A DNA stretch of 64,000 nt, from assembly GCA_905250025.1 (NCBI GenBank), contig CAJNOJ010000145.1, forward strand, positions 1 to 64,000, read 5' to 3'. This DNA comes from Adineta ricciae. Lineage: Eukaryota; Rotifera; Eurotatoria; Adinetida; Adinetidae. Of the stretch, positions 45,490 through 57,300 are shown piece after piece. A program made the position numbers and the translations under genes. A model generated the notes under the pieces. It saw nothing but the letters and a program-made list of their open reading frames with translations. It did not search any database and was not told the DNA's origin. Positions within the stretch are counted from its first letter, which is position 1. Each line of letters opens with the position of its first letter.

Positions 45490-46250
45490 ATCAGTATCGT
45501 ACTATAGTTCATCCGTTGTGGAATCAATACCAAAACCATACTTCAAAATATACATTATTATAATAATCAGGATAAAACTTATGATGACAAGAATTGTAAT
45601 ATAAAATGCTGATTTTGAAATCATTTATGACATCCAAATTTTTGTCCCAATGATTTAACAATGGTGGTTCGAATAATTCATGCCAAAACATTCATATTTA
45701 TAATTGCCTAATAATGGTCGACAAGCGCCATTCTTCGAGCAAATTGTTTGATGTATGTCATAGTAATTTTTCATTGGTTCACAATGAGCATTCTGCCAAC
45801 TATCTGGACGTATGGAAATTAATGAACGATCTAATGTCTCACTACATACACCCATTGTATCAAAAGAAAAACGAAGGATCAGATTTATCGGTTATATAAA
45901 GTACAACAACAAATAAATGATGTACAACGCCGTAGATTTATTTCACAACAGATGCGAGTAAAACCAGATGAATAGGTACAAATATATCCATCAGGGTCAG
46001 TATTATTACTGGCACAGCTGGAATGATTTTGACAAAGATTCTTCTCATTGTATGCTTCATTCGAAATACTACAATGAGAGTATCAATACATGATGAACTG
46101 CTGGAAGTTTCAGGAACGAAGCGTATTTGAGCTTCTTTTTCTGAATTAAATAATGAACAGATCAATAGTGCTAGAGAATCTAGAATCGATGAGCTGCCTA
46201 GAAATGACATTGGTTGATGATGCTATTGAAATTAGAATAGGGAAATTTTC
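45490..46250 (-). pseudogene. EGF-TM membrane protein relic
   Basis: Minus-strand pieces appear in order but in different frames: a Ser-rich stretch (VPETSSSSSCIDTLIVVF), an EGF-like piece (NLCQNHSSCASNNTDPDGYICTY), a second EGF-like piece (HCEPMKNYY then CSKNGACRPLLGNYKYECF, with a final HHC), and then a transmembrane run (LVIISFILIIIIMYILK near 45550-45600) followed by an acidic tail with a stop. Frameshifts separate the pieces and there are no matching splice sites. It looks like a dead type I receptor-like gene of the EGF family. Confidence 0.5.
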
Positions 46251-46869
46251 TGATATTGTTAGTTCTTATTGCATTTGCTGAAGATACTGATACCATTGTC
46301 GATATGATCTGTAGCGTAGTTGTTAATATTGATTCTGATAGTTCTACATACCTTGTTGTTGTTAGGTCATGTTTTTCTTGCTGCCCATACCTTGGTCTTT
46401 ACATGTAAAAAGAAACAATATGCAGGTCTTCACGCATCTGCATGAAAGTGAATCAATAGTTGAAGATACAGTTGAAAAGATTAAGGACTGCACTTTTATT
46501 CCCTTACTTATACTTTTTTTTTGTTGCGGAAGATATAATTATCACTCACTTGATGGACGAAATCCTAATGAGAAAATGGTGTGAACACGCAGTTCAATGT
46601 CATCAATGATTAAATCTATCCCATCGTCACCATAATCTTCTGGAATGATTCTCCAATACAAAGATCATCAACAATGACGCTGAATAGTATACTATTAGTC
46701 TCATCGAATATTATCATATATTCATTCGAATCAAAATAGTATATGCAAATCTCGAATGTATTGGGAGCATTTAACGAGTGATTGAAATCACTATTTGACT
46801 TTGATTCCGCTATTCATCTTCTTCGGAAAAGTATGATCGATTCAATTTTTGTCTCCATGCATATAATCA
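46251..46869. other. Intergenic, no supported gene
   Basis: Contains a 71-codon + strand frame (46369-46584) without motif. Possibly the 5' part of the LINE fragment that follows, but nothing recognisable. Confidence 0.3.
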
Positions 46870-47924
46870 AATAGTCATCAGATCTTTGAAGAATAAAAAC
46901 TCATCGGGAATGGATGGAGTATCGAATAAAATGATCAAGTTGTTACCTTCATCACATCATACTTTTATTTGCTCCTCTTTCAATTACTTTATGTCACATC
47001 TGTGCATGCTCTCGCATTGGAAGATGGCTAAAATTATTTTACTTTCGAAAAGTAACCAAAATGTAGCGAATGTAAATGATACGCGCCTAATATCGCTGCT
47101 TCCATGCTCCTTGAAAAATCTTTCCCGAGTTTCTTCGCAAGTGGACAGATGAAAATAATATAATACCGGAAGAACAAACCAGCTTTCGGCCGGGCCACAA
47201 CATGGCAGTACGGCTCGTTTCAATTATTGACCAAATTGGGCAAAGTCTGACAGTCAATACAGCTGCTGCAGGTTTATTTATCGATTTCAAAGCTGCTTTT
47301 AACCAGCTCTGATTCAATGGTCTCATGCTGAAACTCTCTCATTTGGAATGTCCTGTTTATTTGATGGCTTGGATCAAAGCCTATCTCTCGGAGAGAACAG
47401 CGTGCATCACAATCAATGATACAGTATCGGACATCTTTGCTCTTCATAAACGTGTGCCGCAGGGGTCCTCTGTAGGACCTGTGATCTTTATATTGTACCA
47501 CCACGACATACTATATGGTATTTCCAATTTGCATTGGAAGCATCTCTTTGCAGATGACCTTGCAATCGTTGTGTCTTCTTCTGCGACATGGTCATCCTAC
47601 AGATTATTTAATGCCTGCATAAGATCACATTATCAATCGTTACTAAACATTTATCCAATTCTTTCTAATTCTAAACAAAAAGGCATTGAAGCCTTTAATA
47701 GACAAACGTTTAGACTCATACATCATTGGTTTGATGCAACAAACGATGAAATTTGTAATCTACCTAAATTTAAATCAGTAGAAAAACAATCGAAAATGCA
47801 CTTCACTAAACTTATTCCAAACATTATTGCAACAAATCCATCTACAATAGCTGACTATCTTCGTCAGCATAGATTGTATTTGTTGTATATATATATGAAT
47901 AGTACAACAATCATAGTCTTCTAA
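46870..47924 (+). mobile_element. Degenerate LINE (non-LTR retrotransposon) reverse-transcriptase fragment
   Basis: Read on the + strand across frames: LKNKNSSGMDGVSNKMIKLL and HWKMAKIILLSK (RT domains 1-2), ISLLPCSLK, then after a frameshift SFRPGHNMAVR and LFIDFKAAFNQL, LKLSHLECPVYLMAWIKAYL, RVPQGSSVGPVIFILY and HLFADDLAIVV, the catalytic FADD. A TGA and at least one frameshift interrupt it. After the FADD motif the frame jumps to a C-terminal block (IEAFNRQTFRLIHHWFDATN), so roughly the thumb and much of the end are deleted. No endonuclease domain, no full 5' end and no clear target duplication are visible. The class (Jockey/CR1/Tx1 group) is inferred only from motif style. Confidence 0.75.
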
Positions 47925-48668
47925 AAGAAAAAAGAACAATCGTAAGTCAAGGAAGGACTAGTGATAGGATCCTGAACTTGTTTACTGTAGACCAAGTGTC
48001 TTTATTTGATCATGTGTTGTGCCATTAAATTCTTTTATCTACTTTTCCCTAAATGTTTATTTACTCTTTTTCTTTGACATCTGATTATATCTTTGATCTT
48101 TCACGTGTATTTACTACCTTTTTTGTCTCTTTTATGGTCTTACCTGTAGATGATCTGTAACCTTGTATTTATATCAGGAAGAATTGAAATATTCTTGCTT
48201 CCTTTCCTCCTCCTTATGCTCATTATTTCTCTACTTCCTCTTATATTAATATATTGTTGTATTGCATTTACTGTCGTGGTCTAGTGTACTTGATCTCTTT
48301 CTGTAAAATTTAATTCTATCTGTAGTGTAATATATACATGGTTTTCTCTTTTCTTTTTATTTTTATGTACAACATCTGCCTCAGGAACGTTTTCGTTCAA
48401 GGTATCGAAGTTGAGGACATGTCATGCCACGCTCCTCTCTGAATTAATTAAATAAAAGCATTAAAATATATATAATCAAATGATATTGACATTAAAATGA
48501 AGTCAAATTCTTCTGGAGAGAGAAACAAATATTTTATAAAAATAGAATAAAATCTGTCACTCGAATGAATCTTTTCATCTGAAATTACTAATAACATCTA
48601 TAAAATTCTTTGCTTCAGACAGATTTCATAATTTATTTCTTTATCTAACGATTTACTTCAACTAAGAA
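47925..48668. other. 3' region of the LINE fragment and GPCR upstream region
   Basis: T-rich, non-coding. It could include the LINE 3' UTR up to about 48470 (AATTAATTAAATAAAAGC). No poly-A tail or short tandem tail is clear. Confidence 0.35.
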
Positions 48669-49617
48669 ATGTCGTTAACAATACTCGGTAATGAAATCAT
48701 CGTATATACAGGTTCTGTATTTCTTGCAATAGGAATCTTTGGTAATATTGGAAATATTTATATATTTTCACGTCTTTCAACGTATCGTCGAACACCATGT
48801 ATATTTTACTATTTGATTGCTTCAATGTGTAACTTACATGTAATGCTTTTTCAATTAATTCCACTTATCATAACATCAAATTATAATTTTGATTTATCTC
48901 GAACATCAATTGTTTGGTGTAAAATGCGAACATATTTTACTACCTCCATAACTCCCATATCATTCACATGTGTTTGTTTAGCAACAATTGATCAGTTTTT
49001 TGCAACATCACAAAATGATCGCATTCGTCGTTTCAGTCACATCAAAATAGCATATCGATGTGTTGTAATAACGACAATTTTCTGGTTAATCCATGGAATA
49101 TCTGGTGCAGTATTTTATTCAAATATATCAGGTTGGTGTACATCGACGAATGCAATTTTTAATACATATGCAACAATATATGTTTCTGTTATTGTTTGTC
49201 TTCTTCCTATAACTGTTCAAAGCATATTCGGATGGTTAGTTTATCGAAATCTTCGTCAAACAATCATTCTTGCACGAGAACAAGCTGATCGGCAAGCAAC
49301 ACGAATGATATTGATGGGAGTTCTGCTTGTTCTCATAAGTATAAGTCCTTATGGAGCAATTAGTATATATCTTTTAACTACAGCGAATATACAAAAAGAT
49401 GTAAATCAACTAACAAAAGAATATTTCGCCATAACAATCGCTCTTTTAATCACTTATATGTATTTTATTGTAAGATTTTTAAATTCATTTGATTAAAATT
49501 GATATTTCCATTTAGGGAAGTTTTTATATATTTGTTTTCGCATCGCCTCGCTTTCGTCAATCAGTTCGAAGACAAATATTTTGGCGGTTTAAATCAAATA
49601 ACATTCGTCCGACTTAA
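48669..49617 (+). CDS. Rhodopsin-family GPCR, lineage-type
   Basis: Two exons, 48669-49469 and 49516-49617, with a 46-bp GT-AG intron inside TM7, give 300 residues. Seven helices are visible: TM1 VFLAIGIFGNIGNIYIF with the conserved GN, TM2 FYYLIASMCNLHVMLF, a Cys at the TM3 start (IVWCKMR), TM5, TM6 MILMGVLLVLISISPYG and TM7 split by the intron. TM3 lacks DRY: the position reads IDQFF. The C-terminal helix 8 (SPRFRQSVRRQIFWRF) is basic. A missing DRY and an RRTPCIFYYL loop are features of a large, poorly characterised rotifer-type GPCR group distantly related to FMRFamide receptors. That link is from memory and uncertain. The ligand is unknown. Confidence 0.8.
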
Positions 49618-50378
49618 AATATTCAAAACAAAGCTGGATGTTTTCATTTTGTCACATAAATCATTTACCTATTGTAACAATTCAAATGATTGTATACCTT
49701 CTCTCTTCTTCTGCTTCTTCTTGTTGGTATTGATGGTTAGTATTTCTCAATACATTCGTTTGTGCGATGGATTTCAATTCTTCAGCAATACATTACCGAA
49801 AGGTGAAAATCATGTAAGTATCATGGCACAATCTTTGATCTCGGACTGAGTTTTTCCTCAGAAAATTAAATATTTTCTTCTGTGTAATTTGCTGTTTAAA
49901 TAAATATCCAAAGTATCTTCTTGATTTACGGAAGTTTCTATTTCAAATTTCTCAAAACCAAGAATTTTTACATGATCAAGTTAGTACATATAGGTCAACA
50001 TTCTAAGTATTCTTTCACTCAAACAACGAGTAGTGATCAAGAACTGGAAGAAGTTTGAAAAGAAAACTAGAACAAAGATGCTGATAACCCGAAAATAAAG
50101 TTGTGACAAAGAACAAAATTGGTTTGACTTTTAAGAATTATTTCCGGACTATGACTACATCTTTTCTATTTTCAGAATCACCTTTTTAGGTCATATCAAA
50201 CTACGTTTAGAATCTATTTATCAATTAATATAATAGTTCATGGACTGGAATTATTGACTGGAATCTGATCGATTATAATAGATCCATCCGTATGAAGATT
50301 TTGTTAGTTTTATCATTTATATTTTCTTGTTTATTCAAACAGATAACACAGAAGTGCTAATAAAATTACTTTTTAAAC
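49618..50378. other. Convergent 3' flanks, no supported gene
   Basis: Lies between the ends of the GPCR (+) and glycosyltransferase (-) genes. Only short frames. Confidence 0.45.
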
Positions 50379-51545
50379 TTAAACACTTGCACGACAAACT
50401 TGTTTATCAAATTGTCGGATATCATAAAGAAACGAATCCATTTCATACATATCAGCAGGTGGTGTGTAATGAAAACTAATTGTTGTTTCACTAAATGCTT
50501 CGTAACCCTATGAAAAGAAAAAAGTCAATTAATCGAATAAAATAAGAAATGACTTTACAAATAAATTATGATGATACGGTCGAAAATGAATCCATTCTCT
50601 TTTGGTTTTATTCGTAGGTCCTTTAAAATGAACACGAAACGTTAATGGATGAAATCTTTCTCTTCCATGTTGATCAATTGTATCTCCAACATATCGATAA
50701 TGTTGCGTTTGATCTGATGGTGCAAAATCAAATATTCTTTGTAAACATAATCCCACCATCATATCTTCCATCGATGAATTACACATTGAATATTTGACAT
50801 CATCATTCATATATGAACTGAATAATTGAAGACCATCACGTGTTATCACATATCCACTTCCACCACTTACATAATAATCTTCACGAAAACGATATCCATA
50901 TAGAATTGGCTTTGGATATCGTCTAGAAAGTATTTCATAAACAAGACAAAGAACTTTGTTTTTGTCTTACTTGATTGTACTAATCAAAAATCGAAGGAGA
51001 TTTTCTACAATGATATAAGTATCATCATCAGCTTTCAGATACCAATCATAATTGGGATAAATTTCATTGAAAAATAGAAGCGATTGTCGAACTTTATCTG
51101 CTAAATGTGAATAAGTTTCATTGGGTAATGTTGGAATATATTGAATAGGCAATTGATTCTCTTCAAGATGTATTTGTTCATCATCAAATATTGTATACGA
51201 ACGCGAAGAATTCAATCGAGTGATTAAAACAAATCGTCCACATCGATGGCCCCATGTTTCATATGTTGCTCGTGCACGTGTTTCTAAATTTTCTTGATTT
51301 GTTAAGACAAAACAGAATAATCGCGAACGATAATATTCAACTAAACTAATTGAATTTATCAATTTGAAAGAGTACGTTGAAAAGAAGAAGAAAAACTCAC
51401 GTAAACAATTTCCTTTCTTTTGAATTGAATAGAAAATACAAACGCAACTAAGAATTCCAAAGACAAGTACCAATCGTCGTAATCGACTTTTTCGATAATA
51501 AAGTATTGAGAATAATAATCGTTTCAAATGTAAACGAAATGACAT
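50379..51545 (-). CDS. Core-1 type beta-1,3-galactosyltransferase (C1GALT1-like)
   Basis: Four exons on the minus strand: 51545-51401, 51340-50971, 50922-50559 and 50507-50379, phases closing, 335 residues. Another in-frame Met lies 11 codons upstream (51578). It is a type II membrane protein: a short basic cytoplasmic tail, then the anchor RLVLVFGILSCVCIFYSI. GT31 motifs follow: RARATYETWGHRC, the DxD metal site in YLKADDDTYIIVENL, YGYRFREDYYVSGGSGYV and the EDMMVGLCLQ block. Core-1 synthases add galactose to GalNAc-Ser/Thr on secreted proteins in the Golgi. Animal C1GALT1 needs its chaperone Cosmc only in vertebrates. The 60-bp first intron has an acceptor chosen because it joins NCLLEYYRSR in frame. 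Confidence 0.88.
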
Positions 51546-52177
51546 GAAAGTGTTTGATCGAATGCGAACTTTTGTCACCGAACAACGTCATGATATGCTT
51601 CGATGATTTTTCGTTCGAAGTCACAGCCTCTATGAGATTCACACGTTTATTCTGATGCCGAAATAAACAATGACTTTTCTTTTCGAAAAATGAGCAAATT
51701 AAAGAAATTGTTTTCAGAGAATTTTCTTTTCTTTGACATGAATTATTCAAGAAAAACGTAGGCAAAAGTAATGAATTGTCAAGAAGAATTTTATTAATAC
51801 GAGCGTTTCTTGAAAAACAGCTTTGAAGCTAATGGCAGCAAACTTATTTTAAATTATTCGTGCCAAGTAAGTCTCGTTTGACATTTCATATGGAAGTTTT
51901 CTACTGAATGACAGCGATTGACTATGTGCGACATCTATCGTCGAATGAATTTTCGTATAAAATTATTTTTCTTTTCTTTTTCAAAACAAAACAAATGTTT
52001 TCAAGAACGAAAAAATGATTTTACATTTGAAAATAAAACCATTGCTTAATATCTCATTTTGTATTAGTAATTATACTTGTTCCGTTCTTCGTGTTATTTG
52101 AGTTATGCAAACAAATATATCAATATTGTAATTTTGGCATTTTTATTTTTTTTTTTTGATAAAATAACTCTCTCCAA
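51546..52177. other. Upstream region between divergent genes
   Basis: Separates the ATGs of the galactosyltransferase (-) and CDC50 (+) genes, so it must carry both promoters. No TATA box is convincing. A T-rich tract ends 27 bp before the CDC50 ATG. Confidence 0.4.
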
Positions 52178-53684
52178 ATGTCCACTCCAGCAGAAAATGA
52201 GGCTGATAATGAACACCAGAAAAGCAAAAAGCCAGCAGGTTGGTTTTCAATTCAAAACAAAAAACGGATTATGAATCATTTCTTGTTGTTTTAGATACCG
52301 CTTTTAAACAACAGAGACTCCCGGCATGGCAACCAATTATCACAGCAAATACAGCATTACCTGTGTTTTTAGCAATTGGTTTGATATTCATTCCAATTGG
52401 TATTGTACTGGTCGTCACATCCGAACGAGTAAAAACGGTTTGAAAAGGAAGTTCATTGTGGAATTGTTTTCTGTGTCATAGGTTTTGGAGTTCGATTTGG
52501 ATTATACTGATACGAATTGTATGAGCTTGAATGTATCAAATACAACGTGTGCAGATGTTTTAGCACAAGCAAATTATACAGGTGCAAGTTGTACATGTCA
52601 GAAGTCTTTTACTTTAGACAAAGATTTTGAAGTAAAAGGATTTTTTTCAAAGAAATTTTCCATATTGATTTTGTTTAAGGGTGATGTATATTTTTACTAT
52701 GGTTTGGTAAATTATTATCAAAATCATCGTCGATATGTTCGATCTCGAGATGATAATCAGTTATTAGGAAAGAAAGACGCTGTTTCATCTGATTGTCAGC
52801 CATTCCAAAAATCAGTCAATGGTACAGACATTACACCATGTGGTGCAATTGCAAATTCCAAATTCAATGGTAAATCATCTGACAAAACAATTCTCTCAAT
52901 CGAATTGTTCTTTAGATTCATTGGTCTTATCTATGAATGGGAATATCAGTGTACCACTCTTGAGAACAGGAATTGCCTGGTCAACTGACAAAGCAGTCAA
53001 ATTCAAAAATCCCGATAATCCTCAAAATTGTAAAACAAAATTGAGATTTGAAAAAATGAATTTTGATTTGACTTGAAATGTAGGGTTCGCGACAAATCCG
53101 CGACCACCAAATTGGCAACAAGATGCTTGGCATTTAGATACAAATCTGACTGATGATAATAATGGTTATCAAAACGAAGATTTTATCGTCTGGATGCGAA
53201 CTGCTGCAATGCCAACATTTAGAAAATTATATCGAAAATTGAGTTTAACTGAATCAACCACGTTTCAAAATGGTTTACCCAAAGGAACTTATGTTCTTAC
53301 AATAACTTATAGTAAATCTCTTTTCAGAGTATTTTGATGTGAATTTAAAAGATTTTCTCCTATGAAAAGATTATCCGGTTACAAGTTTTTCTGGACGAAA
53401 ACAATTTATCATTAGTACGACATCATGGATGGGCGGAAAAAATCCGTTTCTCGGTTGGGCCTATATCACTGTTGGCATCATTTGTATGATCACATTTGTC
53501 GTATTCCTTGTTCTTCATAAAACATGGAAAACGTAAGTTTCGGATTGATTTTTCTTCGTAAAAAGTTTGATGAGAATCGAAAAACTCGAGTAAATAATTT
53601 GAGATTTTGTTCAGTGATGATCCATTAGCATATCAAATGCGTTCAATGCAGATGAATCAAAGAACAGCAGCTGGTTATAATTGA
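52178..53684 (+). CDS. CDC50/TMEM30 family P4-ATPase (flippase) beta subunit
   Basis: Eight exons: 52178-52238, 52295-52428, 52482-52631, 52680-52869, 52916-53029, 53084-53311, 53370-53532 and 53615-53684, phases closing, 369 residues. Signature blocks: [20 protein letters not shown] at the N-terminus, TM1 [18 protein letters not shown], a large Cys-containing and N-glycosylated loop ([78 protein letters not shown]), then TM2 [19 protein letters not shown]. These proteins pair with P4-ATPases to leave the ER and to flip aminophospholipids at the Golgi, endosomes or plasma membrane. Length and order are normal for the family. An AATAAA lies near 53961. Confidence 0.93.
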
Positions 53685-54312
53685 AAAGAATTTGTCGTTA
53701 GTTTTCATTTGCTCTCGCTCAGCTCAGCTCGATGCTCCGTTTTTTCATCATTTGTCTTCGATCATATCTTTCTTTCGTTTTTCTTTCAGACAAAATCGTC
53801 CACCAATGTAAATTAATCAAAATCCAAACAAATACTCCTCGTGATATTATACACTCGCGTTCTATCTATCATATTTTCGTTTCTTTTGTCTCCTTTCAAT
53901 ACAAAAACTCAACATCAAAGAACAGACGCTATTTGTAATTGCTTTTTTTCCTTTCAAATCAATAAAACATTTCTTTTTCGTCATTGTTAATCGCATCTTC
54001 TACAATTCTTCGAAGAACAAAAACGTCATTATCGATTACATCAAATTGAGGAGCTTCGAACAATGAACGAAAGCGACATCTATTGATTTCATATATTTTA
54101 GTTTATTTTTTGAAAATGAAAACGAAAACTGAAAACTTTTCAAATAAAATTATTTTAAAATTTGAAGAAATTTTCTTGCTTTATTTCCTGATGACAAATT
54201 TCTTTACCGAAAGAGATAAATTCGCTGTTCTGTTCTTTTGTGATTGTTAATCAATCAATCAATCAAACTCTGATTAAACACTATTGATATATTTTCTAGA
54301 TTGACATTACAA
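53685..54312. other. 3' flank of CDC50 and upstream region of the Aster gene
   Basis: Holds AATAAA near 53961, supporting the CDC50 3' UTR. The rest shows no gene. Confidence 0.45.
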
Positions 54313-57300
54313 ATGTCTCGAATTCCCCCTGTTATTCCATTAGATGGAAGGACTCTCAGGTGAGAAAAAGAAATTATCGAGAAAAATCATTAGTTTTTCT
54401 TTGAATAGTTCATCCCCTGAACGTTCATCAGTAGATGAAATCAATCCAAAACCAGTTGTTTCGTCATCGATCACATTTCCAGCAAGTAACCAACAACATC
54501 AGAATGGTTTATCATCGAATCTCTCTGGTACAATCGATTCTTTCAATAACAAAACTTCAAGTAAGTGACGAAAATATCTCCATAAATTAATATCTATCGA
54601 AAATTTGATTTTCTCTCAAAAAGTCATTTTTGTTTAGCTGTTGGAAATGTTCCTAGTGGTGAAATGTCGAGCATGAGTATCTCGATTGACTCTTGTTCAT
54701 CTCCAACCGATGATTTATCATTGGAACAAAAGAGTCATTTATTACGTGAATCAGCTGATCAAGTGAATTTATCTTCGTTAAAATATCTTCAAACGAAACA
54801 ACGTCAGATAAATCATCGACGGAATAAAAGTGAACCAGTTATTCTCGGAAATCTTGCTGAACTTTCGTCTTTAACTTCTTATCCAAATACATCAACAAAA
54901 GCCATGCTTGAATCGTCATCGACAAGCACGACCAGTAACGAATCAGCATTGAGTGCAAATGCTTCGTTTGAAAAGAAAAAGAAAAGTTCAAACAAGAAAA
55001 CTTCACCAATTTTAACTGATAATAAACAAATATTAAATCAAGAGAGACCTTCGACATCGTCGATTACAAAGAAGAAGAAACCTTGGTATAATGTAAGTGA
55101 AATTTTCGATATAAATAAGAGAAAAGTTCGTATTTACGGTTGAATGAGTCAACAACGAGAAATGGCAATGAAATCGACATTGATATCCTTTCCCTCCTCC
55201 ATTTCTGCATATCTGCATAGTTGAAAAATATTTTTCTCGAAATAAGAAAGATTCTTTTCATTTTCGAACGAAATCTCTTTGAATGGAGACATTGAAATCA
55301 CTTTTTCGTTCGAATAGTTTTCGAAATTCGCATTCGATTGATGAACATTTCATCAAACAAACATTTTCATTCGATAATCTGAAAAGCTATTTTTCCACTC
55401 ATCCATCATCAACTTCTTTTCCACATCAATCTCCATCAAAATCGATTCAATTAGAAACCTATTCAGGTTCATCTTTTCCAATATTAAATCAACAAACAAA
55501 TATTGTTGCAAATGCATCAGAATCCATTTCAAATGTTCAAATATTTACTTTGAAAAATCAATATCGAAGACATTCATGGACTGGCAAAGACAATCCTCAC
55601 GAAATCGTTTTACCAATTCGAAGAACAAAATCTCAAACAAGAAAAGTTCGAATTCGAAGAAAGAATTTTGTAAATGAACCGTTGAAATCTGTTACTTATC
55701 CTTTAACAAAATCTTTTCGTAATCAATCTCAACGCCATTCATTAACACCAACACGTTCAGAAAAATCAACAGCTTTTCTAACTGCTACTTCATTATTGAA
55801 ATTTTGGGTAGATAGTTTAGATAATTAAATAATCAGCGAAATTTACTTTTCTTTCTTCATGATGATTCATCGAATGTTTTCTTTTAGCCATTTCAATCGA
55901 CATATCGACAAAGAAATGAAGATTTTCGAAAACTATTCAAAGATTTACCAGCGGACGAGCGACTAATTGTTGGTAAGTGAATTTTCACATGAGAAATCAA
56001 ATAATTAGAATGCGATTTATAGATTATTCATGTGCATGGCAAAAAGAAATTCTCACACAAGGTCGAATGTACATATCACAAAATTATTTATGTTTCCATG
56101 CAAATTTTCTCAAATGGGAAACGAGTTTATGTTTAAAATTTCAAGATATTATCGGAATAACACGTGAAAAAACAGCAAAAGTCATTCCAAATGCCATTGA
56201 AGTTCGAACGAATAAAAGTGAAAAANTTAGAATGCGATTTATAGATTATTCATGTGCATGGCAAAAAGAAATTCTCACACAAGGTCGAATGTACATATCA
56301 CAAAATTATTTATGTTTCCATGCAAATTTTCTCAAATGGGAAACGAGTTTATGTTTAAAATTTCAAGATATTATCGGAATAACACGTGAAAAAACAGCAA
56401 AAGTCATTCCAAATGCCATTGAAGTTCGAACGAATAAAAGTGAAAAATATTTCTTCGCAAGTTTTGCGACACGTGATAAAAGTTATGCAATGATATTTCG
56501 AATCTGGCAAACAATATTTGCTGAACAAGTTTGTCATTGAGAAATATTTGATGAAAACAAAGAATTTCTTGTTTTTAGCCAATCTCAACTCAACAAATGT
56601 GGAATATGATTCGTGAAAGTTATGGAAATGATTTAGATATGATTACAGATGAAGAAGATTCATATAACAAAACAACATCAACAAACTCAACACCTGATAA
56701 AACTTCACTGAGACAACAAGAGGTTCGTTGAAGAGGAATTTTTATCTTTGTCAATAGATAAAAGTTTATTTTGTTCTTAAAGCGTGATATATCAAATTCA
56801 ATAAGTTCGACAAATAGTAAAAAAGAAGAAATAGACGATCATTCAAGTATTTCATCGAGAAGTGAAAGACCAACAGATGATGATATCGATGTTGATGATG
56901 ATCTTGGAATAATTCCAATTGGAGAAGAAGCCAATACAAATACATTAATTCGTCAACCTCCATCTACTCTCAATAAACAAGAAAATCCTTTATTAACAAT
57001 GACAGATCATTCTGGTTTGTTTATTTTCATAAATACAATTGATTTTATTGCTTTTTTTCTCCTTGTAAATTAGAACAAACATATTTAAATACGTGTCCAT
57101 GTCAATCCCATTTAGCAACAAAATTAATCGATCGATCATATTCAACATCAGTTCAACGTTTATTTGAATATATATTTGATGATCGAGATTTTCTCGCTGC
57201 TTATCACGCTTCACGTCGAATAAAAGGTTTAGTTTTGTCTCTTGTTTTCTCTTTTCATCGTTTTTTTGTCTTCGTTTCGATAGATTTTCAAACGGGAGAA

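Noticed and set aside
46369..46584. 71-codon + strand frame before the LINE
   Set aside because: Could be LINE-derived but shows no endonuclease or zinc-knuckle motif, so not called.
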